In this document: positions 35,100 to 44,580 of the stretch, piece by piece
How positions within the stretch are numbered: the first letter of the stretch is position 1
Layout of the letters: each line of letters opens with the position of its first letter
NCBI RefSeq assembly: GCF_041929205.1
Contig: NZ_JBHFNT010000072.1
Reading direction: 5' to 3' (one strand)
From: Floridanema evergladense
GTDB taxonomy: Bacteria; Cyanobacteriota; Cyanobacteriia; Cyanobacteriales; Aerosakkonemataceae
Length of the DNA stretch: 64,000 nucleotides
Notes under the pieces: model-generated
What the model was told of the DNA's origin: nothing
The model's input: only the letters and a program-made list of their open reading frames with translations
Databases searched by the model: none
Made by a program: the position numbers and the translations under genes

Positions 35100-38000
35100 C
35101 TAGACTCGACCACCCAAATAAGAAGGTGACAGACTCGACCAAGGGGTTTTCACCAAGTCTGTAGCTGCTTTCACGCTGCCCAAGTAGTTACCCGCAGGCA
35201 ACGATGGGAAGCGATTGTAAGGCACCACATCCTCGCCAAAATATTGAGCATATTCCATGCTCTCAACCATCGCCTCAACTGCCGCTTTTAAGCCCGAAGA
35301 AGCCAAAATTTGGTTGTATTGACGAATTTCTGCTCCAGTTGCTGGAGCACGTCCCAACAAATGCCGGAACAAGAACTCAATCACCTTAGTGTTCGGGTAA
35401 GGAGTATAGAATCTGCGACGGTAAATTTCCGAACCCGCCAAAGAACGGACAAACTCTCTTACAGAAATTTCCCCATTCCGCAATTTACTTTCTAGGTCTG
35501 TACGACGGAACTCAGCAGGCACTTGACCGCTGAACACATCCATCACTTGACAGTAAATCGCGTTCAGCAAGCTTGCCGTCTCTACCTGATTCATGCCTGG
35601 ATTCATACGGTAAATCCGCGCTGGCTTGCGGCGGGTAGTACCCACGCCCACTTCTACCGATTGTCCAGCACCATTACTGAAGGAACGACCTAATTCAATA
35701 AACAAAGGTTTGGATTTATCCATTTCCCTTGCTTGACGTTCCAAATCACCCATCGCCTTACTCATCAAAGGCATCTTGGTGTTATCCATTCTCCCCTTCA
35801 CAGGAGTAAAGCTAGGTACAACCAAATCTTTATTCTGTTTAGTCAGTTGGTTATACAACCTTTGAGAATTCGGGAAATTCGCCGCAGGTAAAGTCAAATA
35901 GCGATTGTAAGGAACCGTATCCTCACCAAACGCCTCGGCATATTCCGCACTGTTAGTCATCGCATTAATAAATGCCTTAATCCCACCAGTCGCCAGAATT
36001 TGATTGTACTTGCGAATTTCTGCTTGGTCTAAAGGTGCGCGACCCAAGAAATGCTTAGTTCCCAGTTCAATTACCTTAGTATTCGGATAGGGTGCGTAGA
36101 ACTCCTTAATGTAAAGCGGCGATTCACCCAAAGCCGTAATAAACTCCTTGAGGTTAATCTCGCCATTACTCAGCTTAGTTTCCCAAACCGTGAACTGATT
36201 CTTCACAATGTATGGTTCGATATCGCGCTCAAAGACTTGCCGATAAGCTGCTCGAATCAACGTTTGCACAGCTTGCTTATCTTCATTACCTGTGAGCTTG
36301 AAGACCTTAGTTTGCTCCCGTTTCTTAGAAACACCTTGGTTAATGCGGAAATCTACGCTAGGCTCAGTTCGCATTTCGGAAACTGCACCTAGTTCGATAA
36401 ACCTTGGTGTTTCCAAGGTGTCAACTCTGGCTCCAGTTTCACCGATACTACCAACTCGTAAAGACCGTAGAGCTAAACCTGCTGGCGTGATGTAGCGTTC
36501 ATAAGGAACAGTATCTTCGCCAAAAGCTTCGTTGTACTCGTCTGAGTCAATCAAGGCATCGATTAAGCCGTATAAACCTTTCTTAGAGCAAATATCGAAG
36601 TACAAGTTATTCTCTTGACGACCGTAAGTTGGTCTACCCAATAAGCGGCGATGGATATACTCAACGGCTTTACAAACGTACAACGGAGTCCAATAGAGCT
36701 TGCGGAACAAGTCGGATTTAGCTAAAGCCCGAATAAATTCCCGAACTGTAATTTCTCCGTTTTCTAGCTTGATTTCTTGCACTTTCAGGCGTTGCCCTTC
36801 GTAGACATCGCGCCCGAATACTTGCAGGTAACAAGCTCGAATTACTGCTTGGGTGGAACTTTCGGAGAATTTAACGCTAACACCTTGGCTCTTGTTACCC
36901 CGCTTGCCACCTAAACCAGTGAAGCTGGGGAGTTGGTCAAGTTTAAATACTTTTGGCCCTAAAGATCCAGGTGCTTTACCCCTTGCCGCTGGGTTGCTCA
37001 ATTGGTTTTCAATTCCGGCTCCTCGACGAATTAAAATCCGTCTGGTATCTTTACCGAAGGGTGCGGGACTGGCGCTGGGGTTTCTGGTTTCTTTGGGGAA
37101 GATTGCGCCGAATTGAATTTCTAATGGGTCGTTGCCCGAACCGTAGGGATGTTGGTCTGGTAAGGGGCGGTTGTAGGCGGCGAAGGTGGTGAGGAATTGT
37201 GGGATTTTGCGGAAGGGGGCGCTGTAGTTGAATAGGTCTTGTTGTGGTCCCCAGTTCCGACATTCTTGGGCTTCTTGTCCTAATCCCCGCAGGTAAGGAA
37301 CGGTTTCTTCGCCGAAGTAGTCGGAGTATTCAGGTGAGTCTACTAGTGCGTCGATTAATCCGGGTAAGCCTTTAACGGATACGATCGCAAAATATTTTTG
37401 CACTTCTTCCCGTGAAGATGGCCCTCTACCTAAAAAGTGCCGGAAAGCTAATTCTAATGCCCGACTGTTGATATATGGCTGATAAAAATTTTGCCGATAT
37501 AAAGGTGATTTACCCAAACGGCGAATAAATTCCTTCATGGAAATATCGCCATTTTTAACCTTTGATTCTAAATCGGAAATCCCTAAAGAGTAAGCACGGG
37601 TAATATCCCGTTCAAACACCTGTCTGTATGCGGCTTTTACTACTTCTTGCTTCTCGGATGCAGATAGTCCCGGCTTCATCACGAATTTGGGGCGAGCGCC
37701 TGAAGAAAGAAAGTAAATTTGTGGCAGTTGTAACCCTTGCTGGTCTCCAGAAGGACGTTGCCGCAATTTGTCGGAAGGTGTGGGAGCTTTAAACTCGGAA
37801 ATTAGGACATCAAAATACTGACCCACTGTAGTTGTGCCTACTTCGTCTTGCCGGAAATAACCTAAAGCGGCTGCTTTCATTTCCTGCAAGGCTACTAGAG
37901 TCGCTTCTCCAGAGCAGGCGTTTTCAATGATTTCCCGCAATCCTCTGGTATTTACGACGATAATGTTGGGGTCTCCAGCTACGATCGCATAAGTCAGATA

Positions 38001-38498
38001 ACGCAAGAACCAAGACAAATCCCGCAAGGATTTGGTCATGTTTCCGGGGCCATATCTGGCTACGTTGATCGGGCGAAATCCGGCTGGGGAAGGCCCACCA
38101 CTAGTAGCAGAAAATAGCGACCTGATTCCTTCAAAGAAACCGCCACTACTTTCTATGTATGTCGCGGTTCCCAATTTCATCGCTTCTCTGGTATCCAAGG
38201 CGGTACCAGCCATTGTCATTACGGCTGCCTCTTGTGGTTTTTCCAAGAATGCCATTGGCGAGCCACCCACGAAAATCCGGTTAGCTGCCCTAGATACAAT
38301 GATTTCCGAATTCTTGGTTAAGATTTGGGCAATTTCTAACCGCTTACTGCCAGAGCTGAAGTAGCTGGCTAGCTCGTTCAGTTCGCCACGCTCTAAAAAG
38401 CGGTCTTGTTGTTCCGCTTGGGATATTGTTGCTACTGGCAGGGTTTGGTAAAGCTGCGGACGTGCAACTGAGCTTCCACCACTTGCTTTAACACTCAT
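35100..38498 (-). CDS. apcE: Phycobilisome core-membrane linker (L-CM), four REP domains
   Basis: Scaffold of the phycobilisome core and terminal energy emitter. The 1132-aa protein has an N-terminal phycobiliprotein-like domain (about 1-230) with the long loop insertion (about 80-145) and the bilin Cys195 in ENACSGEATL, then four pfam00427-type REP domains, recognised by recurring GE(I)xxxEF(I/V)R and LLGRxP motifs near residues 300, 570, 800 and 1010. Four REPs usually indicate a five-cylinder core. First gene of the apc cluster. Confidence 0.97.
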   Translation of the reverse strand: MSVKASGGSSVARPQLYQTLPVATISQAEQQDRFLERGELNELASYFSSGSKRLEIAQILTKNSEIIVSRAANRIFVGGSPMAFLEKPQEAAVMTMAGTALDTREAMKLGTATYIESSGGFFEGIRSLFSATSGGPSPAGFRPINVARYGPGNMTKSLRDLSWFLRYLTYAIVAGDPNIIVVNTRGLREIIENACSGEATLVALQEMKAAALGYFRQDEVGTTTVGQYFDVLISEFKAPTPSDKLRQRPSGDQQGLQLPQIYFLSSGARPKFVMKPGLSASEKQEVVKAAYRQVFERDITRAYSLGISDLESKVKNGDISMKEFIRRLGKSPLYRQNFYQPYINSRALELAFRHFLGRGPSSREEVQKYFAIVSVKGLPGLIDALVDSPEYSDYFGEETVPYLRGLGQEAQECRNWGPQQDLFNYSAPFRKIPQFLTTFAAYNRPLPDQHPYGSGNDPLEIQFGAIFPKETRNPSASPAPFGKDTRRILIRRGAGIENQLSNPAARGKAPGSLGPKVFKLDQLPSFTGLGGKRGNKSQGVSVKFSESSTQAVIRACYLQVFGRDVYEGQRLKVQEIKLENGEITVREFIRALAKSDLFRKLYWTPLYVCKAVEYIHRRLLGRPTYGRQENNLYFDICSKKGLYGLIDALIDSDEYNEAFGEDTVPYERYITPAGLALRSLRVGSIGETGARVDTLETPRFIELGAVSEMRTEPSVDFRINQGVSKKREQTKVFKLTGNEDKQAVQTLIRAAYRQVFERDIEPYIVKNQFTVWETKLSNGEINLKEFITALGESPLYIKEFYAPYPNTKVIELGTKHFLGRAPLDQAEIRKYNQILATGGIKAFINAMTNSAEYAEAFGEDTVPYNRYLTLPAANFPNSQRLYNQLTKQNKDLVVPSFTPVKGRMDNTKMPLMSKAMGDLERQAREMDKSKPLFIELGRSFSNGAGQSVEVGVGTTRRKPARIYRMNPGMNQVETASLLNAIYCQVMDVFSGQVPAEFRRTDLESKLRNGEISVREFVRSLAGSEIYRRRFYTPYPNTKVIEFLFRHLLGRAPATGAEIRQYNQILASSGLKAAVEAMVESMEYAQYFGEDVVPYNRFPSLPAGNYLGSVKAATDLVKTPWSSLSPSYLGGRV

Positions 38499-39107
38499 TG
38501 GATCTCAAAAGCTCCCTATAGTTTCTACCCTTTGTTGAATTAGGGGTTGGGGGTTGGGGAAAGAGGAAGGTGGTTGGGGGTTGGGGGATAGGGAAAAATA
38601 CTCTTCCCTATCTCCTATCCCCTGACCCCTATCACCTAAATTCTCCCTAACACCTACACCCTGACCCCTAACACCTTCCTTTGTGTTAAACCCGACTGGT
38701 TACGCCTGATTGGGGTCAAAGTTTCATGATTAGAATGCTTTGTCCCTACTCCTAAACAATCTCTAATTCTTTGCCGCCTCGAACCAGGCGGCTTGTGAAC
38801 CAGGCTATCAAGATTGTTTGCAGTTAATCAACCCAGTCTTTAGATTAGAATGTTTCGTGCTTGTCACACTCATTTATTAAGAAGTGTGTACAAATATATT
38901 CGGCTGTTGCCCAAATATCATAACTTTATCTTCGTTCATTTTCTGAGAGAAAAGATAAGTTTTGTTACAGTTGGTCATTTGCCTAAATGTCATTTGTGTT
39001 ATTTGTCATTTGTCCTTTGTCATTTATCCTTTGTTAAATTCTTACCAACGACTAATGACGAATGACCTCTTGACTTCTTGACTTCTTGACTTAATGACTA
39101 ATGACCA
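38499..39107. repeat. Repeat-rich upstream region of apcE
   Basis: About 600 bp without a supported gene. It holds GGGGGTTGGGG units with an imperfect inverted partner (38541-38680), a perfect hairpin GCCGCCT-GAACC-type loop-AGGCGGC (38773-38792), and TCATTTGTC/CTTTGTCATT and ATGACTAATGACC tandem short repeats just before the methyltransferase gene. A 71-codon ORF at 38850 is judged spurious. The apcE promoter must lie here. Confidence 0.6.
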
Positions 39108-40298
39108 ATGACTAACCAAGAAATTAGCTCTGCTGTTCAGCGTCTCTACGATACTTATCCTTTTCCACCAGAACCGCTGCTGGATGCTCCGCCTCCGGGA
39201 TACAATTGGCGCTGGAATTGGTTAGCAGCTTATAACTTTTGTACGGGAAGGAAACCACCAAAGCAAGATATTCGGATTCTCGATGCTGGATGTGGTACTG
39301 GTGTGGGTACTGAGTACTTGGTTCATTTGAATCCGCAAGCTGAGGTAACGGCGATCGATCTCAGTGCAGGTGCCCTAGCTGTAGCAAAAGAACGCTGTCA
39401 ACGTTCGGGTGCTAACCGCGTTCAATTCCATCACCTCAGTTTATACGATGCGGAAAAACTGGATGGTGAATTTGAGCTAATTAACTGTGTGGGAGTTTTA
39501 CATCATTTGCCAGACCCAAAACGGGGAATTCAATCTTTAGCTGCTAAATTAGCTCCAGGTGGATTATTTCATATTTTTGTCTACGGGGAATTGGGACGCT
39601 GGGAAATTCAATTAATGCAAAAAGCGATCGCTCTCCTCCAAGGTAACAAAGTCGGCGATTACCATGATGGTGTCCAAATAGGTCGGCAAATCTTTAATTC
39701 ACTACCAACAGATAACCGAATTGTCAAACGAGAGAAAGAACGTTGGTCAATGGAAAATCAGCAGGATGAATGTTTCGCTGATATGTATGTTCATCCCCAA
39801 GAAATTGATTACAACATCGAATCTTTATTTGAATTAATCGATGCTTCCGGTTTGGAATTTGTTGGTTTTTCTAATCAAAAAAGTTGGGAATTAGAAAGAT
39901 TATTAAGTAAAAGTTCTGAGTTAATGGCGAGGGCAAAAAGTTTAAGCGATCGCCAACGTTATCGTTTAACTGAATTATTAGACCCCGAAACTTTCACCCA
40001 TTACGAATTTTTCTTAGCACGTCCACCATTCACCAAATTAGATTGGTCTGACGATCGCACTTTACTAGCAGCAATTCCCGAACGTAACCCTTGTATGGAT
40101 GGATGGCCCAGTAAATGTTTGTTTAACTATGATTATCAAATAGTTAATCTTACGGAAGCCGAATTTCAGTTTTTGCAAGCTTGTGATGAAAATACTGAGA
40201 AACAGCAAACTTTATCCGAGATTTTACTAGGTATGGATTTCAGCTTGGAGAAAGTGCGATCGCTCCTACAACAGCAACTAATTTTATTAACTCCATAA
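39108..40298 (+). CDS. Class I SAM-dependent methyltransferase
   Basis: A 396-aa protein with a SAM-binding domain: ILDAGCGTGVGTEYL (about residue 55), TAIDLSAGAL, and INCVGVLHHLPDPKRG (about 125). A C-terminal part of about 150 residues has no recognised fold. No signal or membrane segments. Substrate is unknown. It is transcribed divergently from apcE; the ATG at 39108 lies in a repeat tract with TAATGACCAATGAC. Confidence 0.88.
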   Translation: MTNQEISSAVQRLYDTYPFPPEPLLDAPPPGYNWRWNWLAAYNFCTGRKPPKQDIRILDAGCGTGVGTEYLVHLNPQAEVTAIDLSAGALAVAKERCQRSGANRVQFHHLSLYDAEKLDGEFELINCVGVLHHLPDPKRGIQSLAAKLAPGGLFHIFVYGELGRWEIQLMQKAIALLQGNKVGDYHDGVQIGRQIFNSLPTDNRIVKREKERWSMENQQDECFADMYVHPQEIDYNIESLFELIDASGLEFVGFSNQKSWELERLLSKSSELMARAKSLSDRQRYRLTELLDPETFTHYEFFLARPPFTKLDWSDDRTLLAAIPERNPCMDGWPSKCLFNYDYQIVNLTEAEFQFLQACDENTEKQQTLSEILLGMDFSLEKVRSLLQQQLILLTP

Positions 40299-40488
40299 GG
40301 GTCTAAGGGAAGAAAGTTTTGAGTTAATGAACTCTCTCCCCTTGTTCCTCCTGCCTCCCTACCTGTCTATGACATAAGTCACAAAATAGTTAAGGAATTA
40401 TCACTGTTTTCTGAGGAAGTTGTTATCAAACTAGAAGAACAACAATAAGGTTATTATTTTTCAAATTTACTTAAGAAAGGGCAAATAG

Positions 40489-40698
40489 GTGCAAAACATG
40501 AAATCATACTACAACTGGCATTGCATTACTTTAGAAGCTCTCTGCGGAAAAATTATGGTCGCTGGTCAGATTACCATTAGCGATCGCTATCAAATTAGGT
40601 CTGCCTTATTAAATGATACTTTGAGCGAACCAGAGCAGATTCTAATTAACAGATTGCTTTATGGTATCCGACATGGATTACTGAGAATTGCTGACTAG
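40489..40698 (+). CDS. Small hypothetical protein
   Basis: A 69-aa protein (66 aa if ATG 40498 is the start rather than GTG 40489), MKSYYNWHCITLEALCGKIM then VAGQITISDRYQIRSALLND. A helical C-terminus (EQILINRLLYGIRHGLLRI) is apparent. AAGAAAGGGC upstream could bind ribosomes. No domain recognised; small proteins of this style are common in cyanobacteria. Confidence 0.55.
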   Translation: MQNMKSYYNWHCITLEALCGKIMVAGQITISDRYQIRSALLNDTLSEPEQILINRLLYGIRHGLLRIAD

Positions 40699-40751
40699 AA
40701 TTTCCGCCCTGCACTTGCGATACGTGCTACGCACACGCTACGCGATCGATA

Positions 40752-40868
40752 TCACACTCAAATCAGAGTGTTATCACATTTATCATTAATATAAAATCAC
40801 TTTTCTACAAGTTTAAAGTCACTTGTAAGAGTTTTTCCTGTCACTTATAAAGCTTTCACACATCACTT
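40752..40868. promoter_or_regulatory. Six phased TCAC direct repeats (iteron-like array)
   Basis: TCAC occurs at 40752, 40774, 40797, 40819, 40841 and 40863: spacings 22, 23, 22, 22 and 22 bp. The last four are TCACTT. About two helical turns separate each copy, so all copies face one side of the DNA. It lies directly upstream of the gene at 40921 and looks like a cooperative protein-binding array. Confidence 0.65.
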
Positions 40869-40872
40869 AATT

Positions 40873-40913
40873 CCTGGAACAAAAGATTCATAGTAATAAT
40901 ACCGAGTTCCAGG
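40873..40913. promoter_or_regulatory. Inverted repeat CCTGGAAC...GTTCCAGG around a -10 candidate
   Basis: Perfect 8-bp arms at 40873-40880 and 40906-40913 with 25 bp between them; the space holds TAGTAATAAT, a plausible -10. The right arm ends 7 bp before the ATG at 40921. It could be an operator or a leader hairpin. Confidence 0.5.
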
Positions 40914-40920
40914 TCTCAAA

Positions 40921-41436
40921 ATGTCACGGCAATCTCTTTTACCACAACTAACAGTTAACTCCAAGCAAGTTTTGACTCAACTAAATAGCGGGCAAGTGCT
41001 AAAAATAGATAGTCGCTGTCGAGGTGGCATCATACTTTGTAAGCGGCATCATGCAGAATTTGCTGGATATGGAGCCGCTGTTGGCGGTAGTTGTGACATA
41101 GACTGTAATCGGGTAATTCCTGTAGGTGATGTGAGCTTAATTTATCCTGAATCTTACCAAGAGCGACAAAAAGCTTTTACCACAAGACAGCGATGGTTCC
41201 AGTTTACTCAAAAAGCAATGGAAAGTTCTGTTCCCCTAAAAAGGGCATACATGATTTTAATAATGCTTGAAAAGTATTTCGGAACTGAATCTACTAACTC
41301 AATACCAGACGATATCATCTCTCAACTAATTGGAGTTTTACCGAAAACAGTTAGTATGGCACGTCAATATAAAGCTAATCACTCACAATCTGAACCATTA
41401 AACTTCCCTAGTCTTCAAACTGTAACTATCAGTTAA
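40921..41436 (+). CDS. Unknown protein with HTH-like C-terminus
   Basis: A 171-aa protein. The first half (about 25-80) has GQVLKIDSRCRGGIILCKRH and four Cys, pattern unlike a known domain. The second half is helical, and KRAYMILIMLEKYFG followed by IPDDIISQLIGVLPKTVSMARQYK resembles the C-terminal winged helix of Crp/Fnr regulators. Together with the phased TCAC array and the inverted repeat just upstream, this suggests an autoregulated DNA-binding protein. That is inference; no family is recognised. Confidence 0.55.
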   Translation: MSRQSLLPQLTVNSKQVLTQLNSGQVLKIDSRCRGGIILCKRHHAEFAGYGAAVGGSCDIDCNRVIPVGDVSLIYPESYQERQKAFTTRQRWFQFTQKAMESSVPLKRAYMILIMLEKYFGTESTNSIPDDIISQLIGVLPKTVSMARQYKANHSQSEPLNFPSLQTVTIS

Positions 41437-41446
41437 TTTTGGCATA

Positions 41447-41770
41447 CTAAACTAAATTCAACCAACCGACTAAAAACGCCAGCATCGCTACTAAGTTTAG
41501 CAACATCATCATTCCCGCAGGCATAAATTTCCGAGTACGAGCAAACCTAGTAATAAAAACTACTAGCAAGACTGCTGCCATTAAAGTTGCTATTCCTAGT
41601 CCTACTGTTGGTGTTTTTATTGCTAAGAACCAAGAAAATAATAAAATTAAGCCACTAATCAGCCCTGAGACAAGAGACTTGGCACTTTTGGCTTTCATGT
41701 AACCAAAGACACCTCCCAATCCCACAATTAAAGCATATCCAAAGATAGCCCAGATTAATATTTGTTCCAT
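41447..41770 (-). CDS. TMEM14-family membrane protein
   Basis: A 107-aa protein with four predicted membrane helices and the glycine-rich pattern VGLGGVFGYMKAKSAKSLVSG, typical of the TMEM14/UPF0136 family. Relatives in plants reside in the chloroplast envelope and move fatty acids; a role for the cyanobacterial protein is not established. It is convergent with the unknown gene upstream. Confidence 0.85.
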   Translation of the reverse strand: MEQILIWAIFGYALIVGLGGVFGYMKAKSAKSLVSGLISGLILLFSWFLAIKTPTVGLGIATLMAAVLLVVFITRFARTRKFMPAGMMMLLNLVAMLAFLVGWLNLV

Positions 41771-41825
41771 ATTTTTTATTTTTGATTTAATCTAAAAAAC
41801 ATACCACAGTCTAGGGTAGTTTTTT

Positions 41826-41921
41826 ATGAATTTACATGATTTGGGAATGTTGTTGTTACTTCTAACTCCAGGACTCTTGCTTTCAATCCTGATTATGGCC
41901 TCTTTCGCCGCAGGTGGGTGA
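41826..41921 (+). CDS. Putative 31-aa single-span membrane peptide
   Basis: An ATG-started ORF encoding one hydrophobic helix: MNLHDLGMLLLLL through SILIMASFAAGG. Size and hydropathy are those of small photosystem or cytochrome b6f subunits, but the sequence does not match any I know (PsaM, PetL, PetN, PetM, PsbX, Psb30). It is divergent from the TMEM14 gene by 55 bp. A ribosome-binding site is weak (AGGGTAG). Confidence 0.4.
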   Translation: MNLHDLGMLLLLLTPGLLLSILIMASFAAGG

Positions 41922-42251
41922 GGTAGGGGCAGGGGAGTTCCAGGGGCAGAGACGATGGAAGTTCAAAATTTTGAATTTTCTACTTAACTTAAAACTTTTT
42001 CCTCTTGCTCCTGAATTTTGTTACAAGTCTAATAAAACTTTGTTTAATTAGATTTAAAATGGTAAATATAAGCGATATAAGCAGTTGTCTGACAGAGATT
42101 TTCCATCAAATTTTTGTCACTTGTTCAGTGTAACTATGTAATGTATTATTATTAACAAAAATTGCAATATACCTTAAAAAGGATTACAACACCTAAAAAA
42201 CAGATTAAAACAGAAATAGAGAGATATTTGAGACAAGTTTTGGAGAAGTAG
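41922..42251. other. Intergenic region before the YPRSRYYG-motif gene
   Basis: A 330-bp stretch with GGGGCAGGGGAG-type and TCAAAATTTTGAATTTT segments near 41.93-41.98 kb and otherwise AT-rich DNA. No gene seen. Confidence 0.4.
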
Positions 42252-42542
42252 ATGAACACGAGCGATCGAGAAAATTTTCTTTACCCGCGTAGCCGTTATT
42301 ACGGTTCAGTAAATCCTGAAAATTTGGTTTTTAATGCTAACTTGCAAGAGTTTACCCAAAGGATTAATTTCATCTGTGCTTTAGAAACTAGTGGAAAGCT
42401 TCCTCCTGAAGAAGCTTATCAACAAATCAAGGGATTGTGGAAACAACTGAAACGTTCTAAAAGAGAACTTGGTATTGGTCAACATCCTTTCCAAAATGGT
42501 GATGATAACGACGAAGGAAATCGATCGTCACAAGATAACTGA
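42252..42542 (+). CDS. Conserved small cyanobacterial protein (DUF7219-like)
   Basis: A 96-aa protein with the motif YPRSRYYGSVNPENLVFNAN followed by FTQRINFICALETSGKLPPEEAYQQIKGLWKQLKRSKREL. This central block is strongly reminiscent of a widespread cyanobacterial family of unknown function (DUF7219, from memory). The C-terminus is acidic and disordered. Single gene followed by a good terminator. Confidence 0.8.
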   Translation: MNTSDRENFLYPRSRYYGSVNPENLVFNANLQEFTQRINFICALETSGKLPPEEAYQQIKGLWKQLKRSKRELGIGQHPFQNGDDNDEGNRSSQDN

Positions 42543-42633
42543 CTGGTATATTTTATGAATGACTTCAGATTGTACGGGAACGCCTCTGTTGCACTCCCTG
42601 GTTGCCGAAAAACAAAGCAAAAATATTTTTTTG

Positions 42634-42672
42634 GTCGCGTTGGGATGTTTGAGCTCAACGCGACTTTTATTT
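42634..42672 (+). terminator. Rho-independent terminator
   Basis: Perfect 9-bp stem GTCGCGTTG (42634-42642) / CAACGCGAC (42656-42664), then TTTTATTTTA. Confidence 0.85.
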
Positions 42673-42716
42673 TAGTCTAGAATTCGCTTATTAGATGCAA
42701 GGATATTTTTGAAGAC

Positions 42717-43544
42717 ATGACGAATCAATATCCCATACCCGTTGTGGTTAATGGTGCAGCTGGCAAAATGGGTCGTGAGGTGATTAAAGCGGTAGCTGGT
42801 GCAAGTGATATGACCCTATTGGGTGCGATAGACCATAATCCAGAGATGTTAGACAAAGATGCTGGTGAGATAGCTGGATGTGGCACCTTAGAAGTGCCAA
42901 TTACTAATCAGTTTGAGCCAATGTTGGCAATGGCAGCGCAAGAGAGACAGTTGGGGGTAATGGTAGATTTTACCCATCCTAGTGCAGTGTACGATTCGGT
43001 GCGGTCTGCGATCGCTTACGGCGTGCGCCCAGTCGTCGGAACTACCGGAATGAGTGCCGAACAAATCCAAGATTTAGCAGAATTTGCCGAGAAAGCGAGT
43101 ACTGGCTGTTTAATTATTCCCAATTTTTCCATCGGCATGGTGCTACTGCAACAAGCTGCTATTCAAGCATCAAAATATTTCGATCATGTAGAAATCATCG
43201 AACTACACCATAATCAAAAAGCAGACGCTCCTAGCGGTACCGCAATTCAAACTGCTAAACTCTTAGCAGAACTGGGCAAAAATTACAATCCACCTGTAGT
43301 TAAAGAAGAGGAAAAATTAGCAGGAGCTAGAGGCAGTTTAGCAGAAGAAGGAATTCGGATTCATAGCGTGCGCTTACCCGGATTAATTGCTCACCAAGAA
43401 GTAATTTTTGGCGCACCTGGGCAAATTTACACTTTAAGACATGATACAAGCGATCGAGCCTGTTATATGCCCGGAGTTTTACTAGCAATTCGCCAAGTCA
43501 CCCAGCTAAAATCGCTAGTATATGGATTAGAGAAAATTTTGTAA
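42717..43544 (+). CDS. dapB: 4-hydroxy-tetrahydrodipicolinate reductase
   Basis: Lysine/diaminopimelate pathway enzyme reducing HTPA with NAD(P)H. The 275-aa protein has the N-terminal VNGAAGKMGREVIKA Rossmann motif, VGTTGMSAEQIQDL, IPNFSIGMVLLQQ, and the catalytic-site EIIELHHNQKADAPSGTA with the conserved His and Lys. Normal length; single gene. Confidence 0.97.
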   Translation: MTNQYPIPVVVNGAAGKMGREVIKAVAGASDMTLLGAIDHNPEMLDKDAGEIAGCGTLEVPITNQFEPMLAMAAQERQLGVMVDFTHPSAVYDSVRSAIAYGVRPVVGTTGMSAEQIQDLAEFAEKASTGCLIIPNFSIGMVLLQQAAIQASKYFDHVEIIELHHNQKADAPSGTAIQTAKLLAELGKNYNPPVVKEEEKLAGARGSLAEEGIRIHSVRLPGLIAHQEVIFGAPGQIYTLRHDTSDRACYMPGVLLAIRQVTQLKSLVYGLEKIL

Positions 43545-43797
43545 TTCCTTAGTAGCAGATAAAAATCTGCGTGCAAGATTCAGAATCAAAAGCAAACAGC
43601 TCTCCAACACTTGTGGTGAAAAACCCTGGTTTTAGGGACTGGGGACTGGGGACTAGGGACTGGGAAACCTTGTATAGTAAGCACTTTGCTAATTAATTAA
43701 GTTTACTTATCACCATGAGTGCTGGAGAGCCAAGCAAACTTTTGCATTCTGAATTTTCCCTAATTAACCATTGTCTATTACTTAACACCTATTAATT

Positions 43798-44553
43798 ATG
43801 CTCATTCCCATCACTCGCCAAAAATTTGAACAACTAATCCCTATCCTAGCCACAGGAAGTCAATACAAATATTATTGGGGTAAGCCATTTGATTTTATAT
43901 TACGGCTACTAATTTCTATAGTCATCGGGATGTTAATCTGGTGGATTGAAGTTAGTTTTTTAGGGCTAGAATATGGTGCTTTCATGCTACTGCTTGGTAT
44001 CTTTACCTCTTCCTATTTTTTATGGGGGCCAATTTTTCGGGCTACTTTACGCAATTACGAATGTCGCAAATACAAATACAGCGGCTTTTGGAAAGGTGAA
44101 GTCTGGGATTTATACGTCACTGAAGAAGTTGTAGGCAAAGAACAAAACGTTAACAAACAAGGCGAATTAGTAATTGTTGAAAACCGCGAAAGAAGATTAA
44201 ATATAGAAGTTGGAGATGAAACAGGTTTTTCTACTAGCTTACAAGTTCCTCTCAAACGTATTCATAAATCGCTAAGGCGCGGACAAGATGCCCAAATGTT
44301 AGTAATGTCTAATAAACCAGATTTAGCCATCATTAACAAAGTGACAGATATTTATATTCCTGACCTCGACTTATGGGTGAGTGACTATCCTTATCTCCAA
44401 AGAAAAGAGTTTACTGAACTGAGTTACCAGTTGGAAAAATCCGAAAAAAGGGAAAGTCAAAAGAGAAGAAGACCTGTTGAGCGAGAAACAGAACGGGAAG
44501 AAATGCGACCCACAAAGCCACGCAAAAAACCTAAAAGAGTCAATGATTGGTAG
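43798..44553 (+). CDS. Conserved cyanobacterial membrane protein of unknown function
   Basis: A 251-aa protein with two membrane helices (about residues 35-52 and 57-80), a central cytosolic beta-rich part with GFWKGEVWDLYVTEEVVGKEQ, and a highly basic/acidic C-terminal tail (RRRPVERETEREEMRPTKPRKKPKR). Homologues are often annotated loosely as phosphate-transport-related, with no basis I can see. Function unknown. Confidence 0.7.
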   Translation: MLIPITRQKFEQLIPILATGSQYKYYWGKPFDFILRLLISIVIGMLIWWIEVSFLGLEYGAFMLLLGIFTSSYFLWGPIFRATLRNYECRKYKYSGFWKGEVWDLYVTEEVVGKEQNVNKQGELVIVENRERRLNIEVGDETGFSTSLQVPLKRIHKSLRRGQDAQMLVMSNKPDLAIINKVTDIYIPDLDLWVSDYPYLQRKEFTELSYQLEKSEKRESQKRRRPVERETEREEMRPTKPRKKPKRVNDW

Positions 44554-44580
44554 ATTAACCAAAAAATTCTCTTAAAAAAG

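Noticed and set aside
38850..39065. 71-codon ORF upstream of the methyltransferase gene
   Set aside because: Encoded mainly by TCATTTGTC/CTTTG short tandem repeats; composition not protein-like.
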